64,000 nt of DNA from GWE2-40-63 sp041664345. GTDB lineage: Bacteria; Bacteroidota; Bacteroidia; Bacteroidales; SZUA-534. The notes under the pieces were generated by a model. The model made no database searches, was not told where the DNA came from, and was given only the letters and a program-made list of their open reading frames with translations. The DNA lies in assembly GCA_041664345.1 (NCBI GenBank), contig JBAYKX010000007.1, positions 62,001 to 126,000 on the forward strand, given 5' to 3'. The translations under genes and the position numbers were made by a program. Every line of letters starts with the position of its first letter. Position 1 is the stretch's first letter. Below are positions 42,618 to 53,357 of this stretch, piece after piece.

Positions 42618-44318
42618 ATGGCTGATTTAATTCCCAACGAAGAAAAAACCACCTCTCTGAATTTTATCGAGAGCATCATCGAAAAAGATATCCAAAACCA
42701 TAAAAACGAAGGACGGGTTCACACCCGCTTTCCACCTGAGCCTAACGGTTATTTGCACAGTGGTCACGCAAAATCAATATGCCTTAATTTTGGGTTGGCC
42801 CAACGGTTCAACGGCAAATGTAATTTGCGTTTCGACGATACCAATCCCGTAAAAGAAGATGTGGAATATGTGGATTCCATTATGGAAGATGTCCGCTGGT
42901 TGGGTTTTGAGTGGCATGGCGAGGTGCATTACGCCTCCGACTATTTTAATCAACTGTACGAGTGGGCCGAAAAGATGGTCATTAATGGCAGTGCTTATGT
43001 GGACGATCAAACCTCGGAACAAATAGCCTCCCAAAAAGGAACGCCAACCCTTGCCGGACAGGCTAGCCCATTTAGGAATAGGACTGCCACAGAAAACCTA
43101 GAGTTATTCCGCAGGATGAAAGCTGGGGAATTTAAAGATGGAGAGAAAATACTCCGTGCCAAGCTCGACATGGCATCGCCAAACATGCACATGCGCGACC
43201 CAATTATGTACCGCATCATCCATAAAGAACACCACCGCACCGGCGATAAATGGTGCATTTACCCAATGTACGATTTTACCCACGGACAGTCCGATTACTT
43301 AGAAGGGATTACCCACTCGGTTTGTACGCTGGAATTTGAAGTACACCGTCCATTATATAATTGGTACCTCGACCAACTGATAGATACCGAATACCGTCCG
43401 CAGCAAATTGAATTTGCCCGGTTGAACCTGAGCTATACCGTTATGAGCAAACGCAAACTGCTGGAACTGGTGCAAAACAAACAAGTGAACGGGTGGGACG
43501 ACCCACGGATGCCCACTGTTTGCGGGATGCGCCGCCGGGGTTATACCGCCGAAGCCATCCGGGCTTTTGCCGATAGAATTGGCGTAGCCAAACGCGACAA
43601 CATGATTGATGTTTCGCTGCTGGAATTCTGCGTACGCGAAGATTTGAATAAAAAAGCCGACCGCCTTATGACGGTGCTTGATCCGGTGAAATTGGTTATT
43701 GAAAACTATCCGTCCGGAAAAATTGAACAGGTTACCTTGGAGAATAACCCCGAAGACGAAACCCGAGGCAACCGCGAAATGCCTTTTGGAAGGGAACTTT
43801 TCATTGAGCGCAGCGATTTTATGGAAGATGCCCCCAAGAAGTTTTTCCGGTTAACGGTGGGTGGCGAGGTACGGTTGAAAGGAGCTTATATAATTAAAGC
43901 CGAACGACTGGTAAAAGATGCTCAAGGGACTATTACCGAGATTCATTGCAGTTACGATGCAGAAAGCCGCAGCGGCAGCGGAACCGAAGCCAGCCAGCGG
44001 AAAGTAAAAGCGACCATCCATTGGGTGGAAGCCACCAATGCCGTTCCCGTTGAAGTGCGCTTGTACGACCGTTTGTTTAACAACGAGGATCCCGGTGGGC
44101 AGGACGATGACTTTAAAAACTACTTAAACCCCGAATCATTAAAAGTTCTTAATGGATGTCTGGCTGAACCGGCTATCCGCGATCTGAAACCCCAGGATCG
44201 GGTTCAATTCCAACGCCAAGGTTACTTTTGCGTGGACCTGGATTCAAAGCCTGAACATATCATTTTTAACCGCACCGTAACGTTAAAAGACGATTGGGCA
44301 AAAATTAATACCATTTAA
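42618..44318 (+). CDS. glnS: glutaminyl-tRNA synthetase
   Basis: 566 residues. FPPEPNGYLHSGHAKSICLN carries the class I HIGH motif (HSGH), VMSKRKLLELV is the KMSKS loop. YDFTHGQSDYLEGITHSVCT and the C-terminal two-barrel anticodon domain are GlnRS-type, not GluRS. It charges tRNA-Gln. Full length. A 177-bp divergent region separates it from folB. Confidence 0.97.
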   Translation: MADLIPNEEKTTSLNFIESIIEKDIQNHKNEGRVHTRFPPEPNGYLHSGHAKSICLNFGLAQRFNGKCNLRFDDTNPVKEDVEYVDSIMEDVRWLGFEWHGEVHYASDYFNQLYEWAEKMVINGSAYVDDQTSEQIASQKGTPTLAGQASPFRNRTATENLELFRRMKAGEFKDGEKILRAKLDMASPNMHMRDPIMYRIIHKEHHRTGDKWCIYPMYDFTHGQSDYLEGITHSVCTLEFEVHRPLYNWYLDQLIDTEYRPQQIEFARLNLSYTVMSKRKLLELVQNKQVNGWDDPRMPTVCGMRRRGYTAEAIRAFADRIGVAKRDNMIDVSLLEFCVREDLNKKADRLMTVLDPVKLVIENYPSGKIEQVTLENNPEDETRGNREMPFGRELFIERSDFMEDAPKKFFRLTVGGEVRLKGAYIIKAERLVKDAQGTITEIHCSYDAESRSGSGTEASQRKVKATIHWVEATNAVPVEVRLYDRLFNNEDPGGQDDDFKNYLNPESLKVLNGCLAEPAIRDLKPQDRVQFQRQGYFCVDLDSKPEHIIFNRTVTLKDDWAKINTI

Positions 44319-44439
44319 AACAGTAAGCACAAAATTTTGCATAGGATCGTGTAAAAGAAATGAATCTTCTTATCAATAGCGAGCGGGTTAATCGAATGAT
44401 TTGTTTTATTTCCGCACTAAGTTTTGAGGAATGAATCTC

Positions 44440-47210
44440 TTAATTAACCGTAATTCCAAGAACCAGAATATCATCTACCTGGGGATGATCTCCTTTCCAA
44501 TTATTAAATTGATCTTCAATAATCTGTCGTTGGGTTATTATGGGTTTATTGGCACACTCTTTTATAATCTCTTTAAATTTATGACCTTTCATTTTTGAAC
44601 CAGTTGTACCTCCAAACTGGTCGTAGTATCCATCGGTAAACATGAATATTTGATCGTTGGGTTGAAGATTTAAGTTGGTAATCGAAAAAGGACGGTCTTC
44701 ATTGTCAAAAAAGCCAACAGGCATGCGGTCGGGTTTCAGCTCAATCATATCATCATTCCGCAAGATAAGTATGGGGTTCATTGCTCCGGCATATTCAAGC
44801 TGGTTGTTCTTTAAATCAATAGATATGATTGACATGTCCATTCCATCGCCAGCCACATGCTCCCCATTGGTTTGATGCAATTGACTAATGATATTCATTC
44901 GGAGCCGATTCAAAATAATGGGGGGGAAACAAATCCTTTTTCGTTTACAATTTTATTTAGGAACGAAATGCCAATTAAACTCATAAAAGCTCCCGGAACA
45001 CCATGACCAGTTGAATCGGCACAAACTACAATTAGCCGGTTGTGTTGTTTTGATATCCAATAAAAGTCGCCACTTACAATGGATTTTGGAACATGAAAAC
45101 AAAAGCTATCAGGAAACCGGGAGGTTAGTATGCTGAAAGGGGTCATCATAGCTTCCTGAATTCGTTTGGCATAACTAATACTCGAAGTGATGTCAAGGTT
45201 TTTGGTTAGAATCTCATTTTCAGCCTTCTTAATCCTTGTAATATCAGAATCAATGGCAATCATTTGGGTTAACTTTCCCGATTCATCTAAAATAGGTGTT
45301 AATGAAGTTTGTACCCAAATGTCAGCACCCCATTTTGTTTTATTTAGCGATTCGAATGCGATGGGTTTTTTATCGCCAAACCAAACATTTACCATTTTAT
45401 TAATATCAACATTCGCTTGCTCTCCAAACAAGTCCATGGATTGTGTTTGTTGAATTTCCTCTAACGAATAACCGTGCATTTTCGCATATCCTTCATTTAT
45501 CCAGATAACACGCCCCATTGAATTCATAACCTTGATACCATTGTCCGTTTCGCGGGCAACAATGGACAGCTTTTCCAATTCCTGATTTATCTCCAATAAG
45601 TATTGCTGTTGAACCTCAATTTCTTCCTTTTGTTGAGCAATTTGGTTGTTTCTAATTTCCAGTTTTAAATAAAACTTTCGCTTCAGGCGCATCCAATTAA
45701 AAAGGAAACCTAAAAAAACAATAATAAAAAACAAGGCTACAACAATTAAATAAATTATAACATTTTGTTTTTCAATCCGTTTAACATTCTTTTCTAATGC
45801 AATGCTTTGATTGTTTCTTTCCAGTGTAAGTGAATTAATTACGGTTTGTTGCCGTATCGCTTCAAGTTCAACCTGAATTAGTTTAAGTTCGTAGGAATGT
45901 ATCTTATAGCTTTGTGATTCTTTCATCTTTTGTGCCGTTTTAAGCGAGGCCATTGATTTTTTATAGTCGCCGGTTGCGGAATATATATCAGAAAGAATTT
46001 CATGCGTGATAATTAGAAGATCGATGTCGCTGTTTCCTTTATTATATTCAAAGGTTTTGTTGGCATAATAAAGTGCACTATCATATTTTGAACACGCTAA
46101 ATAATATTTTGCAAAATGAAAGGTGGTTAGAAAAAACAAACGATGGTCGTTTAAATACTGATCTGCTGTATTTGCCCTCCATAAATGGTTTGGTACTAAG
46201 TGCAATTGGTTGTTTTTGATATAGTAATCGGCCAACGCATTATTTGCTTTACAAATTCCCACTTGATTTTCAATCCGCTCATAATTTTTGAGTGCGTTGT
46301 TTAAAAACGAAAGGCTTTTTAAACTGTTGGAGTCCCTTAAATACAATAGTCCAATTTCAAGTTGAATTTCTGCTATTCCATTTAGGTTATTTAATTGCTG
46401 ATAAATGGATTGCGACAGTAAAAAATAATTCAGCGCCTTAGCTGTGTTTTCTTGTTGAGTATAAATACTGCCTACTAAATTTAAGGCAAAAGCATGGGTT
46501 GGATTTATGGAGTCCATTTTATTCAAGTCAATGGAACGAACCAAACAAGCCATAGCATTGATATAGTCGTTTTGTTGCTGATAATTAAACCCTTGAAAGC
46601 AGAATAACTTTGCTTGCAACCCGGGTAAATTATCTAACTCAGTTATTGACAAGGCCGTTGAATAACGGGCTTCAGCAGCCGAAAAATTATTTAATTGAGT
46701 ATAGCAATAACCCTCTTCAATTAAAATTTCTGCCTGTAAGTCAAAACAGTCTTTTTTATAAATCGCAGTTTTGGCTTGACGCAAATACTCCAGAGCCTCC
46801 ATAAATAAAGAAGCATCAATTTTAACACGGGCAATAGCTAGGAGAATTTGAACGTTTTGTTCAATGGTTGATGCATACAACTTGGCTTTTTCAAAATTTG
46901 CCAATGCGAAAGAGTATTGGTAATCTAATGCATAAAAGTTTCCAAGGAGCAGATAACTTTTTAATAAATCTGCAGTGTTGTTTTTATTTTGAGCTATCTG
47001 TATTTTCTTTTCTATGGTTTCAACGAAAAGGGAATCGGAAGAATGTAATACTTTAATTGCAATCGTGTTTTTCGATTCCTCGGATATAAAAGCAAATTTT
47101 TCCCATAGCACAGTCATACTATCAACTGTGAATGATGATTCTGAAGCTTTGCTAATTCTAGGTAATAAAAAGAATAAAGCGAATAAGAAGAAATAAAATT
47201 TAAAAACCAA
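44440..47210 (-). CDS. TPR-PAS-SpoIIE (PP2C) signalling phosphatase, apparent frameshift
   Basis: Signal peptide, about seven TPR-like repeats (~60-400), a coiled coil, one membrane helix (~495-515), a PAS domain (~555-665) and a SpoIIE-type phosphatase: SGDFYWISKQHNRL, CADSTGHGVPGAFMSLI, then in another frame GEHVAGDGMDMSII, FMFTDGYYDQFGG, HPQVDDILVLGI. The frames meet at a run of seven G (44920-44926); one more base would restore PPIILNRLRMNI. The intact protein would have about 920 residues. It probably senses a periplasmic signal and dephosphorylates an anti-sigma antagonist. Confidence 0.85.
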
Positions 47211-47355
47211 AACAACCCTATTTAGAACGCCAAAAGTACTATTTTTTGTGAATTTTAAGCCATTAATGAGTAAAAGAAAGAAGGAAACTTAAAGAAGATT
47301 CCTGTCAACGTGGCTATTCAACGGCCTTAACTGGAGCAGAATTAAAAGAAAAAAA

Positions 47356-47391
47356 CGGTCAAAAAAGAATAAAAAGATTTTTGTTTGACCG
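47356..47391 (-). terminator. intrinsic terminator of the peptidase gene
   Basis: CGGTCAAA (47356-47363) / TTTGACCG (47384-47391) just past the stop at 47401, followed on the minus strand by TTTTTTTCTTTT. Confidence 0.75.
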
Positions 47392-47400
47392 CCGTAAATT

Positions 47401-48609
47401 TTATTTCAACCCTAGCTTTTTAGCAATTTCTTTAGGAATTACATTTCGGTGAACGCCAAAACTCAATGTTTTATATTGTACATAAGCTTCCGATGCATAA
47501 AAAAAGCCACCGTATTTATTGTAATCGGTTCCCCATGAATTTTTAATGTAGAAATATTTTGAACCGTTTTGGTCGATAGCTGTTCCGGTTATTACCATCC
47601 CATGATCGTCGGTAGTTTGATAGTTATCAAAAGCATCTTGTCGGTTTTTTTGTGTTATTTTTTTTTCAGGGGTGGGCTTTTCAAAACTATAAATCAATTT
47701 TTCCCGCTCACTTTTATCCATGCTTTCCCATTTAAGGCGCTCTTCACCTGCCATTTCAGCTAAATCATCTTCGGGAATCACGGCGATTCCATTCTTTGAC
47801 GAAAATCCTTTTTCACTCACATCGCTGGCCCACGCTATGGCATAACCATTATCAATAGAATTATAAAAAATTGACATCATATCATCCAACGTTACATTCC
47901 AGTAGGAGCTCCAAGTCCAATTATCAGGAACTTCTAGAACAAATTGTTTGTAAAATGGATGATGACTAAATGAGGTAAAGAAATAGTAATCGTTAGGGTT
48001 AATACTAACTATTTCATCAGCAAAAGTTCGTGGTGAATATTCTTTTCCGTTCCAGGTAAATTTTTCAGGAATTTCGCCAAAATAGGCATCCAAAATACCC
48101 TTAAACCCATTAAACCATGCGGTGGATAAGGACTTGTTTTTATTTTCGATAACCCCGTCTAAATAGCGTTTTAACACTTCGTCAATTTCACCATGCGTGT
48201 GAACATCGGTGCCATAATTTAAACCGGAATATACATCCTGTGGAACCATGCCATAGTTTGTATATACATTAAACACATCGTTTACTGCGCCACCGCCGCC
48301 AAAGTTGCATTCGCCATGCATACGGACATAATTTTGTGCTTTTTCTTGGTATGACATTCTAACTACAAACATTTCGGAAAGATTAACTGGCTCTTTTCCC
48401 ATGCGAATCATTTCTGCCTCAAGCATTCCCATGGTGGAATAACTCCAGCAAGTACCGGCTCGCTGTTGGTTATCAACCGGACTGCTTGCCACGTCTTTAA
48501 TTTTGGTAAACTGATACCCTTCCGGTTTTGCTACTGGTGTTTCCTGAGCTTGTAAAACTGAAAAAAACCAAGTGAAAACCAAAGAAAATACTATTAAATG
48601 CTTTGTCAT
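47401..48609 (-). CDS. C1B-family cysteine peptidase (bleomycin hydrolase/PepC-like), secreted
   Basis: 402 residues from ATG at 48609, with signal peptide (HLIVFSLVFTWFFSVLQAQ). The papain-type residues are all present: Gln and Cys in NQQRAGTCWSYST, His in DDHGMVITG, Asn in IKNSWGTDYN. The order and spacing match aminopeptidase C. Signal peptide and Bacteroidota context suggest a periplasmic or exported peptidase. A 36-bp upstream extension is unlikely. Confidence 0.88.
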   Translation of the reverse strand: MTKHLIVFSLVFTWFFSVLQAQETPVAKPEGYQFTKIKDVASSPVDNQQRAGTCWSYSTMGMLEAEMIRMGKEPVNLSEMFVVRMSYQEKAQNYVRMHGECNFGGGGAVNDVFNVYTNYGMVPQDVYSGLNYGTDVHTHGEIDEVLKRYLDGVIENKNKSLSTAWFNGFKGILDAYFGEIPEKFTWNGKEYSPRTFADEIVSINPNDYYFFTSFSHHPFYKQFVLEVPDNWTWSSYWNVTLDDMMSIFYNSIDNGYAIAWASDVSEKGFSSKNGIAVIPEDDLAEMAGEERLKWESMDKSEREKLIYSFEKPTPEKKITQKNRQDAFDNYQTTDDHGMVITGTAIDQNGSKYFYIKNSWGTDYNKYGGFFYASEAYVQYKTLSFGVHRNVIPKEIAKKLGLK

Positions 48610-48758
48610 TTTAACCCTTTTTAAATTATTAATTTCTTCGCTCACAAAAATATAAAAAGATACTATGCAAATAATTAAATAACGGATGTTGTGATGGGAT
48701 TTTTTATATTAAAAAACAGAAAATGTTTTACTTCAAAATCAACAATAAGCGGTAAAGA

Positions 48759-48789
48759 TTGAGATAGTTGGTTTTTTTAATTATTTTTG
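48759..48789 (+). promoter_or_regulatory. Bacteroidota-type promoter
   Basis: TTG (48759-48761), 20 bp, TATTTTTG (48782-48789): a good match to the -33/-7 pair of the primary sigma factor. It points at the structured leader and tRNA-Arg. Confidence 0.6.
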
Positions 48790-48795
48790 CGCAAA

Positions 48796-48971
48796 ATTAA
48801 ACCTAAGTTGAGCGGTTTGAGCGCAGTGAAAAAGCGCTTTACTTAGGTAAAACCCCGACATAGCAATTGTTGTTTTTTCAAATTGAGTAAAGCGAGAATT
48901 TGTGGAAACTTACAATTGCTCAGTCGATTGAGCAGATTTTTAGTAGTAAATCGCACAATTTGGGTTAACAC
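48796..48971 (+). ncRNA. structured leader upstream of tRNA-Arg, candidate ncRNA
   Basis: ACCTAAGT (48801-48808) pairs with ACTTAGGT (48841-48848), with an inner AGCGC/GCGCT (48820-48824, 48834-48838). GCAATTGT (48863-48870) pairs with ACAATTGC (48912-48919). A promoter lies just upstream and the first terminator is after the tRNA. The leader may be a processed by-product or a small RNA; no known family recognised. Confidence 0.3.
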
Positions 48972-49043
48972 GGCTTCATAGTTCAAGGGATAGAACGGAA
49001 GTTTCCTAAACTTCAGATTCTCGTTCGAGTCGCGGTGAGGCTA
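48972..49043 (+). tRNA. tRNA-Arg (CCU)
   Basis: 72 bases: acceptor GGCTTCA/TGAGGCT, D-arm GTTC...GAAC, anticodon stem GAAGT/ACTTC with loop TTCCTAA (CCU, Arg AGG), T-loop TTCGAGT. The T-stem has one T-C mismatch and the acceptor has wobble pairs. CCA is not encoded. Confidence 0.85.
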
Positions 49044-49049
49044 CATCAA

Positions 49050-49073
49050 GGGAAGAGCAATCTTCCCTTTTTT
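49050..49073 (+). terminator. terminator after tRNA-Arg
   Basis: GGGAAGA (49050-49056) / TCTTCCC (49061-49067), loop GCAA, followed by six T. Confidence 0.93.
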
Positions 49074-49241
49074 CATTAAAAGAGGCACCCCTTTATTTAT
49101 AAGACAAAATAAATCATTCAGCAGTTGAAAAGTTTATTTTACTTCATATTGCAACTAAATCGTCAAATTATTGTTTATAATTGATAAAAAAGAAGTAAAA
49201 TTGTATGTAGAATTGAGTTACAGCCACTAATCCTTATCAGT

Positions 49242-51725
49242 ATGAGAAAAAATAACATTCTTTTGTTTTTCGTGCTTTTCCTTTCCATAACGGCACTAAG
49301 CCAAGAAAATCCGAAGATTGATACAAAAACATTTTTCAATTCAACTACAGGCATTGAGAAAGCAAAAAAGGACTTTAAAGCCGCGGAGAACTATTATAAA
49401 AAGGGAAACGGAACGTTCGATGAAGCGTTAAAGCATTATCTAAAACTTTTTTTATACAATCCGGAATCTAAAGCGTTAAACTATAAAATAGGGGCTTGTT
49501 ACTTATGGACGTCGAATAAAAAAGCGTCACTAAGCTACTTGTTAAAGAGCGATGCCGGCGTTGCTAAAGATTATTATTTGTTGTTAGGCCGTTCGTATCA
49601 ATACAATTTGCAGTTTTCCGAGGCCAAAACAATGTATGATAAATACATGGGAACCCTTACGAAGTGGGAACGGTTCGATGCCCGCAAAATTTACAATCAA
49701 TTGATTGATGAGTGCAATGCGGCGGAACTGATACTGAAAGAAGATTCCCTGCCGGTTTTTATTATAAATTTAGGCCCGGTTATTAATTCCTATTATGATG
49801 ACTACGGAGCCTACCTACCTGAAAATGACTCTGTTATTTATTATACCTCAAAAAGGCCGGAACAAGAACCAGAGAAAAAAGTCTCACGGAATAGTTTTAA
49901 GGAACAAATTCTGGTTTCAAACAACTGTTTGAATCAACCGAGCAACTATGCTGTCACAATTCCAAAAGTTTCTTTTTCCGACAATACGAGCTTGACCGGT
50001 GTTGACAGAACAAAAAAAAGAATTCATTTCTACAAAGGGGGAGTTGGAAATGGCCGCTTAATGAAAGCGGATTACAATGGTGAAAAGTGGAAAACTAAAA
50101 TGCTGAAAGGCAAAATCAACCATATTGCCTATAAAGAAACATCGCTTTCAATTGCTGATGATGGAACAACCTATTATGTTACCAATAGACGCGGAGGAGA
50201 GGGTGGTAAAGATATTTGGGTTTGCAAGCAAAAAAGCGACAGCAAATTCAGTAAACCCATGAATTTAGGAAAAATTATTAATACCGCTTTTGACGAAGAA
50301 GGGGTATATGTTACCCGCGATAGAAAAACCCTTTATTTTTCATCGAAGGGAAGAAAAGGGATGGGTGGTTTTGATGTATATAAAGCAACAAAAAAAGCCG
50401 ATGGAACTTGGACCGAGCCTAAAAACATGGGTTACCCAATCAACAGTACAGCCGACGAATTATTTTACCATCCAACGGCAGATACCATGGTTGCTTTGCT
50501 TTCCACCATGAGAGAGAAAAACTATGGAGGACTTGATATTTATAAAGTACAGGTTGACCCAAGAATACCCTTTAAATTGTTAGGTTCCGTTACTGATTCC
50601 GCAACCGGACTCACAATTCCTGCAACCGTAACAGTTTATGATGGTATAATGCAAAAACCCATAAAAACTGCAACAGTGGATACTTTGGTGGGTATTTATG
50701 TAATGAACTTTGATGATAAAGGAAGCTATTTTCTTCAGGTAGATTGCGAAGGGTATAAATCAGTAACTGAAGAAGTAAGCTGTCCCGAAATAAAAAATTC
50801 AACTGTAGTTCAAGATTTTAAACTGGATAAACTAAGACATCCGTTTACGCTTATTGGAAGGATTTCGGATATAGACACCGAAAAACCCTTGCAAGCGGCA
50901 ATTACCTTTAAATTGGTTGATTCCGATTCAATCATGGGGCGCGCGGTTTCCATTGATTCAACCGGAAATTATTCCATTACTTTCGATGATAAGTATGATA
51001 TGATTATGAATATTGAGGCGGTTGATTATTTTGCCATTCAGGAGCCTGTTAATACGGTTAACGAAACCGATGCCATAGTTTCAAAAAACATCGCACTTAA
51101 AAGAAGTAAAATTGATTATAACCTTACTGGATTAGTAACTCAGGAAGACTTAACAACTCCGGTTTATGCTGCTTTAAGTTTCACCCTTCCGGGAACCGAG
51201 GAACCGTTTACTATTGTTATTACCGATAGTATTAGTGGAAAATATTCCGCATTAATTGATAACCCGGGACCTTACTTAATTGAGGTGGAAGCGAATGGAT
51301 TTTTCTTCCTCAACGAGACGTTTCAATTCTCTGATGGGCAAACCTTTGTGGCGAAAAACTATGCTCTTAAAAAAATGGAACAGGGGGTTAAAATTGTCAT
51401 TGAAAATATTTTGTTCAATAGCGGAAAGGCAACCCTTCTTCCCTCGTCGTTTAAGGAGCTTGACAAATTAGCCGAATTGTTGCGGACGAATTCAACGAAG
51501 CACATTGAAGTTTCCGGACACACCGACAACGTGGGTTCAGCCGCTATAAACAAGAAAATTTCAAAGGAACGAGCCTTAACCGTAAGGAATTATTTGGTTT
51601 CCCGAGGCATTGAAGAAGAACGGGTGGATTATCAAGGGTACGGTTTTGACCAGCCCATTGCACCTAACGACACACCAGAAGGGAAAGCCCAGAACCGAAG
51701 AGTGGAAATTAAAATTTTGAACTAA
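49242..51725 (+). CDS. PorE-like OmpA-family protein (T9SS-associated type)
   Basis: 827 residues: signal peptide (LLFFVLFLSITALSQ), TPR region (~45-170), PD40/WD40 beta-propeller (~180-440; RRGGEGGKDIWVCK, FSSKGRKGMGGFDVYKA), three carboxypeptidase-regulatory-like units (~445-720; LLGSVTDSATGLTIPATVTV, LIGRISDIDTEKPLQAAI, NLTGLVTQEDLTTPVYAAL), and a C-terminal OmpA domain (SGHTDNVGSAAINKKIS ... NRRVEI). This order matches PorE of the type IX secretion system, which binds peptidoglycan. Many paralogues exist, so the T9SS role is not certain. Confidence 0.8.
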   Translation: MRKNNILLFFVLFLSITALSQENPKIDTKTFFNSTTGIEKAKKDFKAAENYYKKGNGTFDEALKHYLKLFLYNPESKALNYKIGACYLWTSNKKASLSYLLKSDAGVAKDYYLLLGRSYQYNLQFSEAKTMYDKYMGTLTKWERFDARKIYNQLIDECNAAELILKEDSLPVFIINLGPVINSYYDDYGAYLPENDSVIYYTSKRPEQEPEKKVSRNSFKEQILVSNNCLNQPSNYAVTIPKVSFSDNTSLTGVDRTKKRIHFYKGGVGNGRLMKADYNGEKWKTKMLKGKINHIAYKETSLSIADDGTTYYVTNRRGGEGGKDIWVCKQKSDSKFSKPMNLGKIINTAFDEEGVYVTRDRKTLYFSSKGRKGMGGFDVYKATKKADGTWTEPKNMGYPINSTADELFYHPTADTMVALLSTMREKNYGGLDIYKVQVDPRIPFKLLGSVTDSATGLTIPATVTVYDGIMQKPIKTATVDTLVGIYVMNFDDKGSYFLQVDCEGYKSVTEEVSCPEIKNSTVVQDFKLDKLRHPFTLIGRISDIDTEKPLQAAITFKLVDSDSIMGRAVSIDSTGNYSITFDDKYDMIMNIEAVDYFAIQEPVNTVNETDAIVSKNIALKRSKIDYNLTGLVTQEDLTTPVYAALSFTLPGTEEPFTIVITDSISGKYSALIDNPGPYLIEVEANGFFFLNETFQFSDGQTFVAKNYALKKMEQGVKIVIENILFNSGKATLLPSSFKELDKLAELLRTNSTKHIEVSGHTDNVGSAAINKKISKERALTVRNYLVSRGIEEERVDYQGYGFDQPIAPNDTPEGKAQNRRVEIKILN

Positions 51726-51734
51726 TTAAAGGAA

Positions 51735-53339
51735 ATGAATATGAGAAACAACTTTTTATATAAAGCAGTAGCTATTCTTTTGCTGACAGGTTCCATTATG
51801 AGCTGTATGCAAGAGGATGTGGTTTTAAAGGATCCTCAAAAATATACACGCCCGTTGAATTTTGCCGGCCCGGTAGCAAACATCCATTTTGGAGCCAAGG
51901 ATTTGCTGGAAAAAATTGATAGCACCTCTTTTTTCCAAATTGATGAAGAAGGCCTCATTCATTTTCGTTACGATACGGCATTTTCTGCCGAATGGGAAGA
52001 TTTAATTAAGTTTGATGATTTAACGCTTTCAGTAAATTATGATATTAAGCCAGCAAAGGCAGCCGTTCCGGTTGTTTTTACCGATACCATTGTTGCAAAT
52101 TTAGACCCCACCCAGCAGTTTGATAGTTTAACCATTGAGGAGGCCCTGCTCAGTTTATCGATTGTGGTTCCAACTGGTTTTACGGGAACCTGGGATATAG
52201 AATTTCCAGAAATATTAATCGCAACCGGAGAAGCTGCTAAATTTTCAGGGAACTTAAATGTAAATCATTCAAGCAGTATAGATCTGACCGGAGGGAAAAT
52301 GCTTTTTTTGAATGAGAATGGCAAAAGTTTTTTTACAATAATAACAACTGTTAATGTAACAAATATGAATGGAAACCCTGCTAATACTGATCTTGGAGTA
52401 ACGGTAACCATGGGTAATTTGCTTCCAAAAACAATGTTTGGCTATTTTGGGGAAATAGATGTGTTCAAACAACAGCAAGAACTACAAATTGATTTCTTTC
52501 AGAACATGAATATTTCCGATGCCATTCAATTTAAAGATATAAAATTGGAAGTGTCCGTTGACAATTATTTTGGAATTCCGTTGGGACTATTTTTTGACAG
52601 CTTGCTTTTCACAAATGAACTATCAGGTGAATCCGTTGATGTTGCTTTTAATAGCGGCGCTAATAGTATTGAAATTGCTCCAGCCACCTATTCCGATCCG
52701 GTGATACCATCACACGACACATTAATGGTTAATTCTACAAACTCAAATTTAATCGACGGGATTAACATTGGCCCCACCAAGATTTATGCAGAGGTTACCG
52801 GAAAAGTAAATCCAAATGGTAATGAGGGACAGAATTTTGTGAATACCGATACCAAAATTGAAGGCGGCATAAGTATCGACATTCCTTTCTGGTTTAAATC
52901 ATCGTTATATGAACGAACCGATATCATTGACTTTGATTTTGCCAAAATGCTCGACAGTACTGAAATTGATTATCTGGATTCTGTAAACCTTTTTTTCGTT
53001 TTTACCAATGGATTCCCTTTTAATATTAAGGCGCAGGTTTATTTTGTAAACAGTGCAGCTGAAAAAGTTGATTCTCTGTTTCCTGTAGATGGAGGGGAAA
53101 TAATTTGGAAAACTGGTGATCTTGATAACAGCGGAAAAGTTACATCGCCCGGAATAACCAATGTTACCATTCATATAACCCACGATCAAGCAAAGAACAT
53201 GTACGATAATAATGTGAAATTTATTCATTTGAACAGTAAAGTTTCGACTGGTGGGACAGATTTTGTTAAGTTATTCGATAGTTATACCATAGATATTAAT
53301 CTATCGGGTGAGTTAGTAAGTGGCGAAATAAAGTATTAA
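51735..53339 (+). CDS. outer-membrane lipoprotein, beta-rich, unknown
   Basis: 534 residues. Lipoprotein signal ending IMSC (Cys ~24); ATG at 51735 or 51741. The body is a long series of beta strands without enzymatic motif, with many Asp/Ser and Asn (SGNLNVNHSSSIDLTGGKML). It follows the PorE-like gene by 9 bp and precedes the barrel gene by 18 bp, so the three form one operon. It probably works with the barrel protein at the surface. Confidence 0.7.
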   Translation: MNMRNNFLYKAVAILLLTGSIMSCMQEDVVLKDPQKYTRPLNFAGPVANIHFGAKDLLEKIDSTSFFQIDEEGLIHFRYDTAFSAEWEDLIKFDDLTLSVNYDIKPAKAAVPVVFTDTIVANLDPTQQFDSLTIEEALLSLSIVVPTGFTGTWDIEFPEILIATGEAAKFSGNLNVNHSSSIDLTGGKMLFLNENGKSFFTIITTVNVTNMNGNPANTDLGVTVTMGNLLPKTMFGYFGEIDVFKQQQELQIDFFQNMNISDAIQFKDIKLEVSVDNYFGIPLGLFFDSLLFTNELSGESVDVAFNSGANSIEIAPATYSDPVIPSHDTLMVNSTNSNLIDGINIGPTKIYAEVTGKVNPNGNEGQNFVNTDTKIEGGISIDIPFWFKSSLYERTDIIDFDFAKMLDSTEIDYLDSVNLFFVFTNGFPFNIKAQVYFVNSAAEKVDSLFPVDGGEIIWKTGDLDNSGKVTSPGITNVTIHITHDQAKNMYDNNVKFIHLNSKVSTGGTDFVKLFDSYTIDINLSGELVSGEIKY

Positions 53340-53357
53340 CCCTGAAAAACGATTTAT

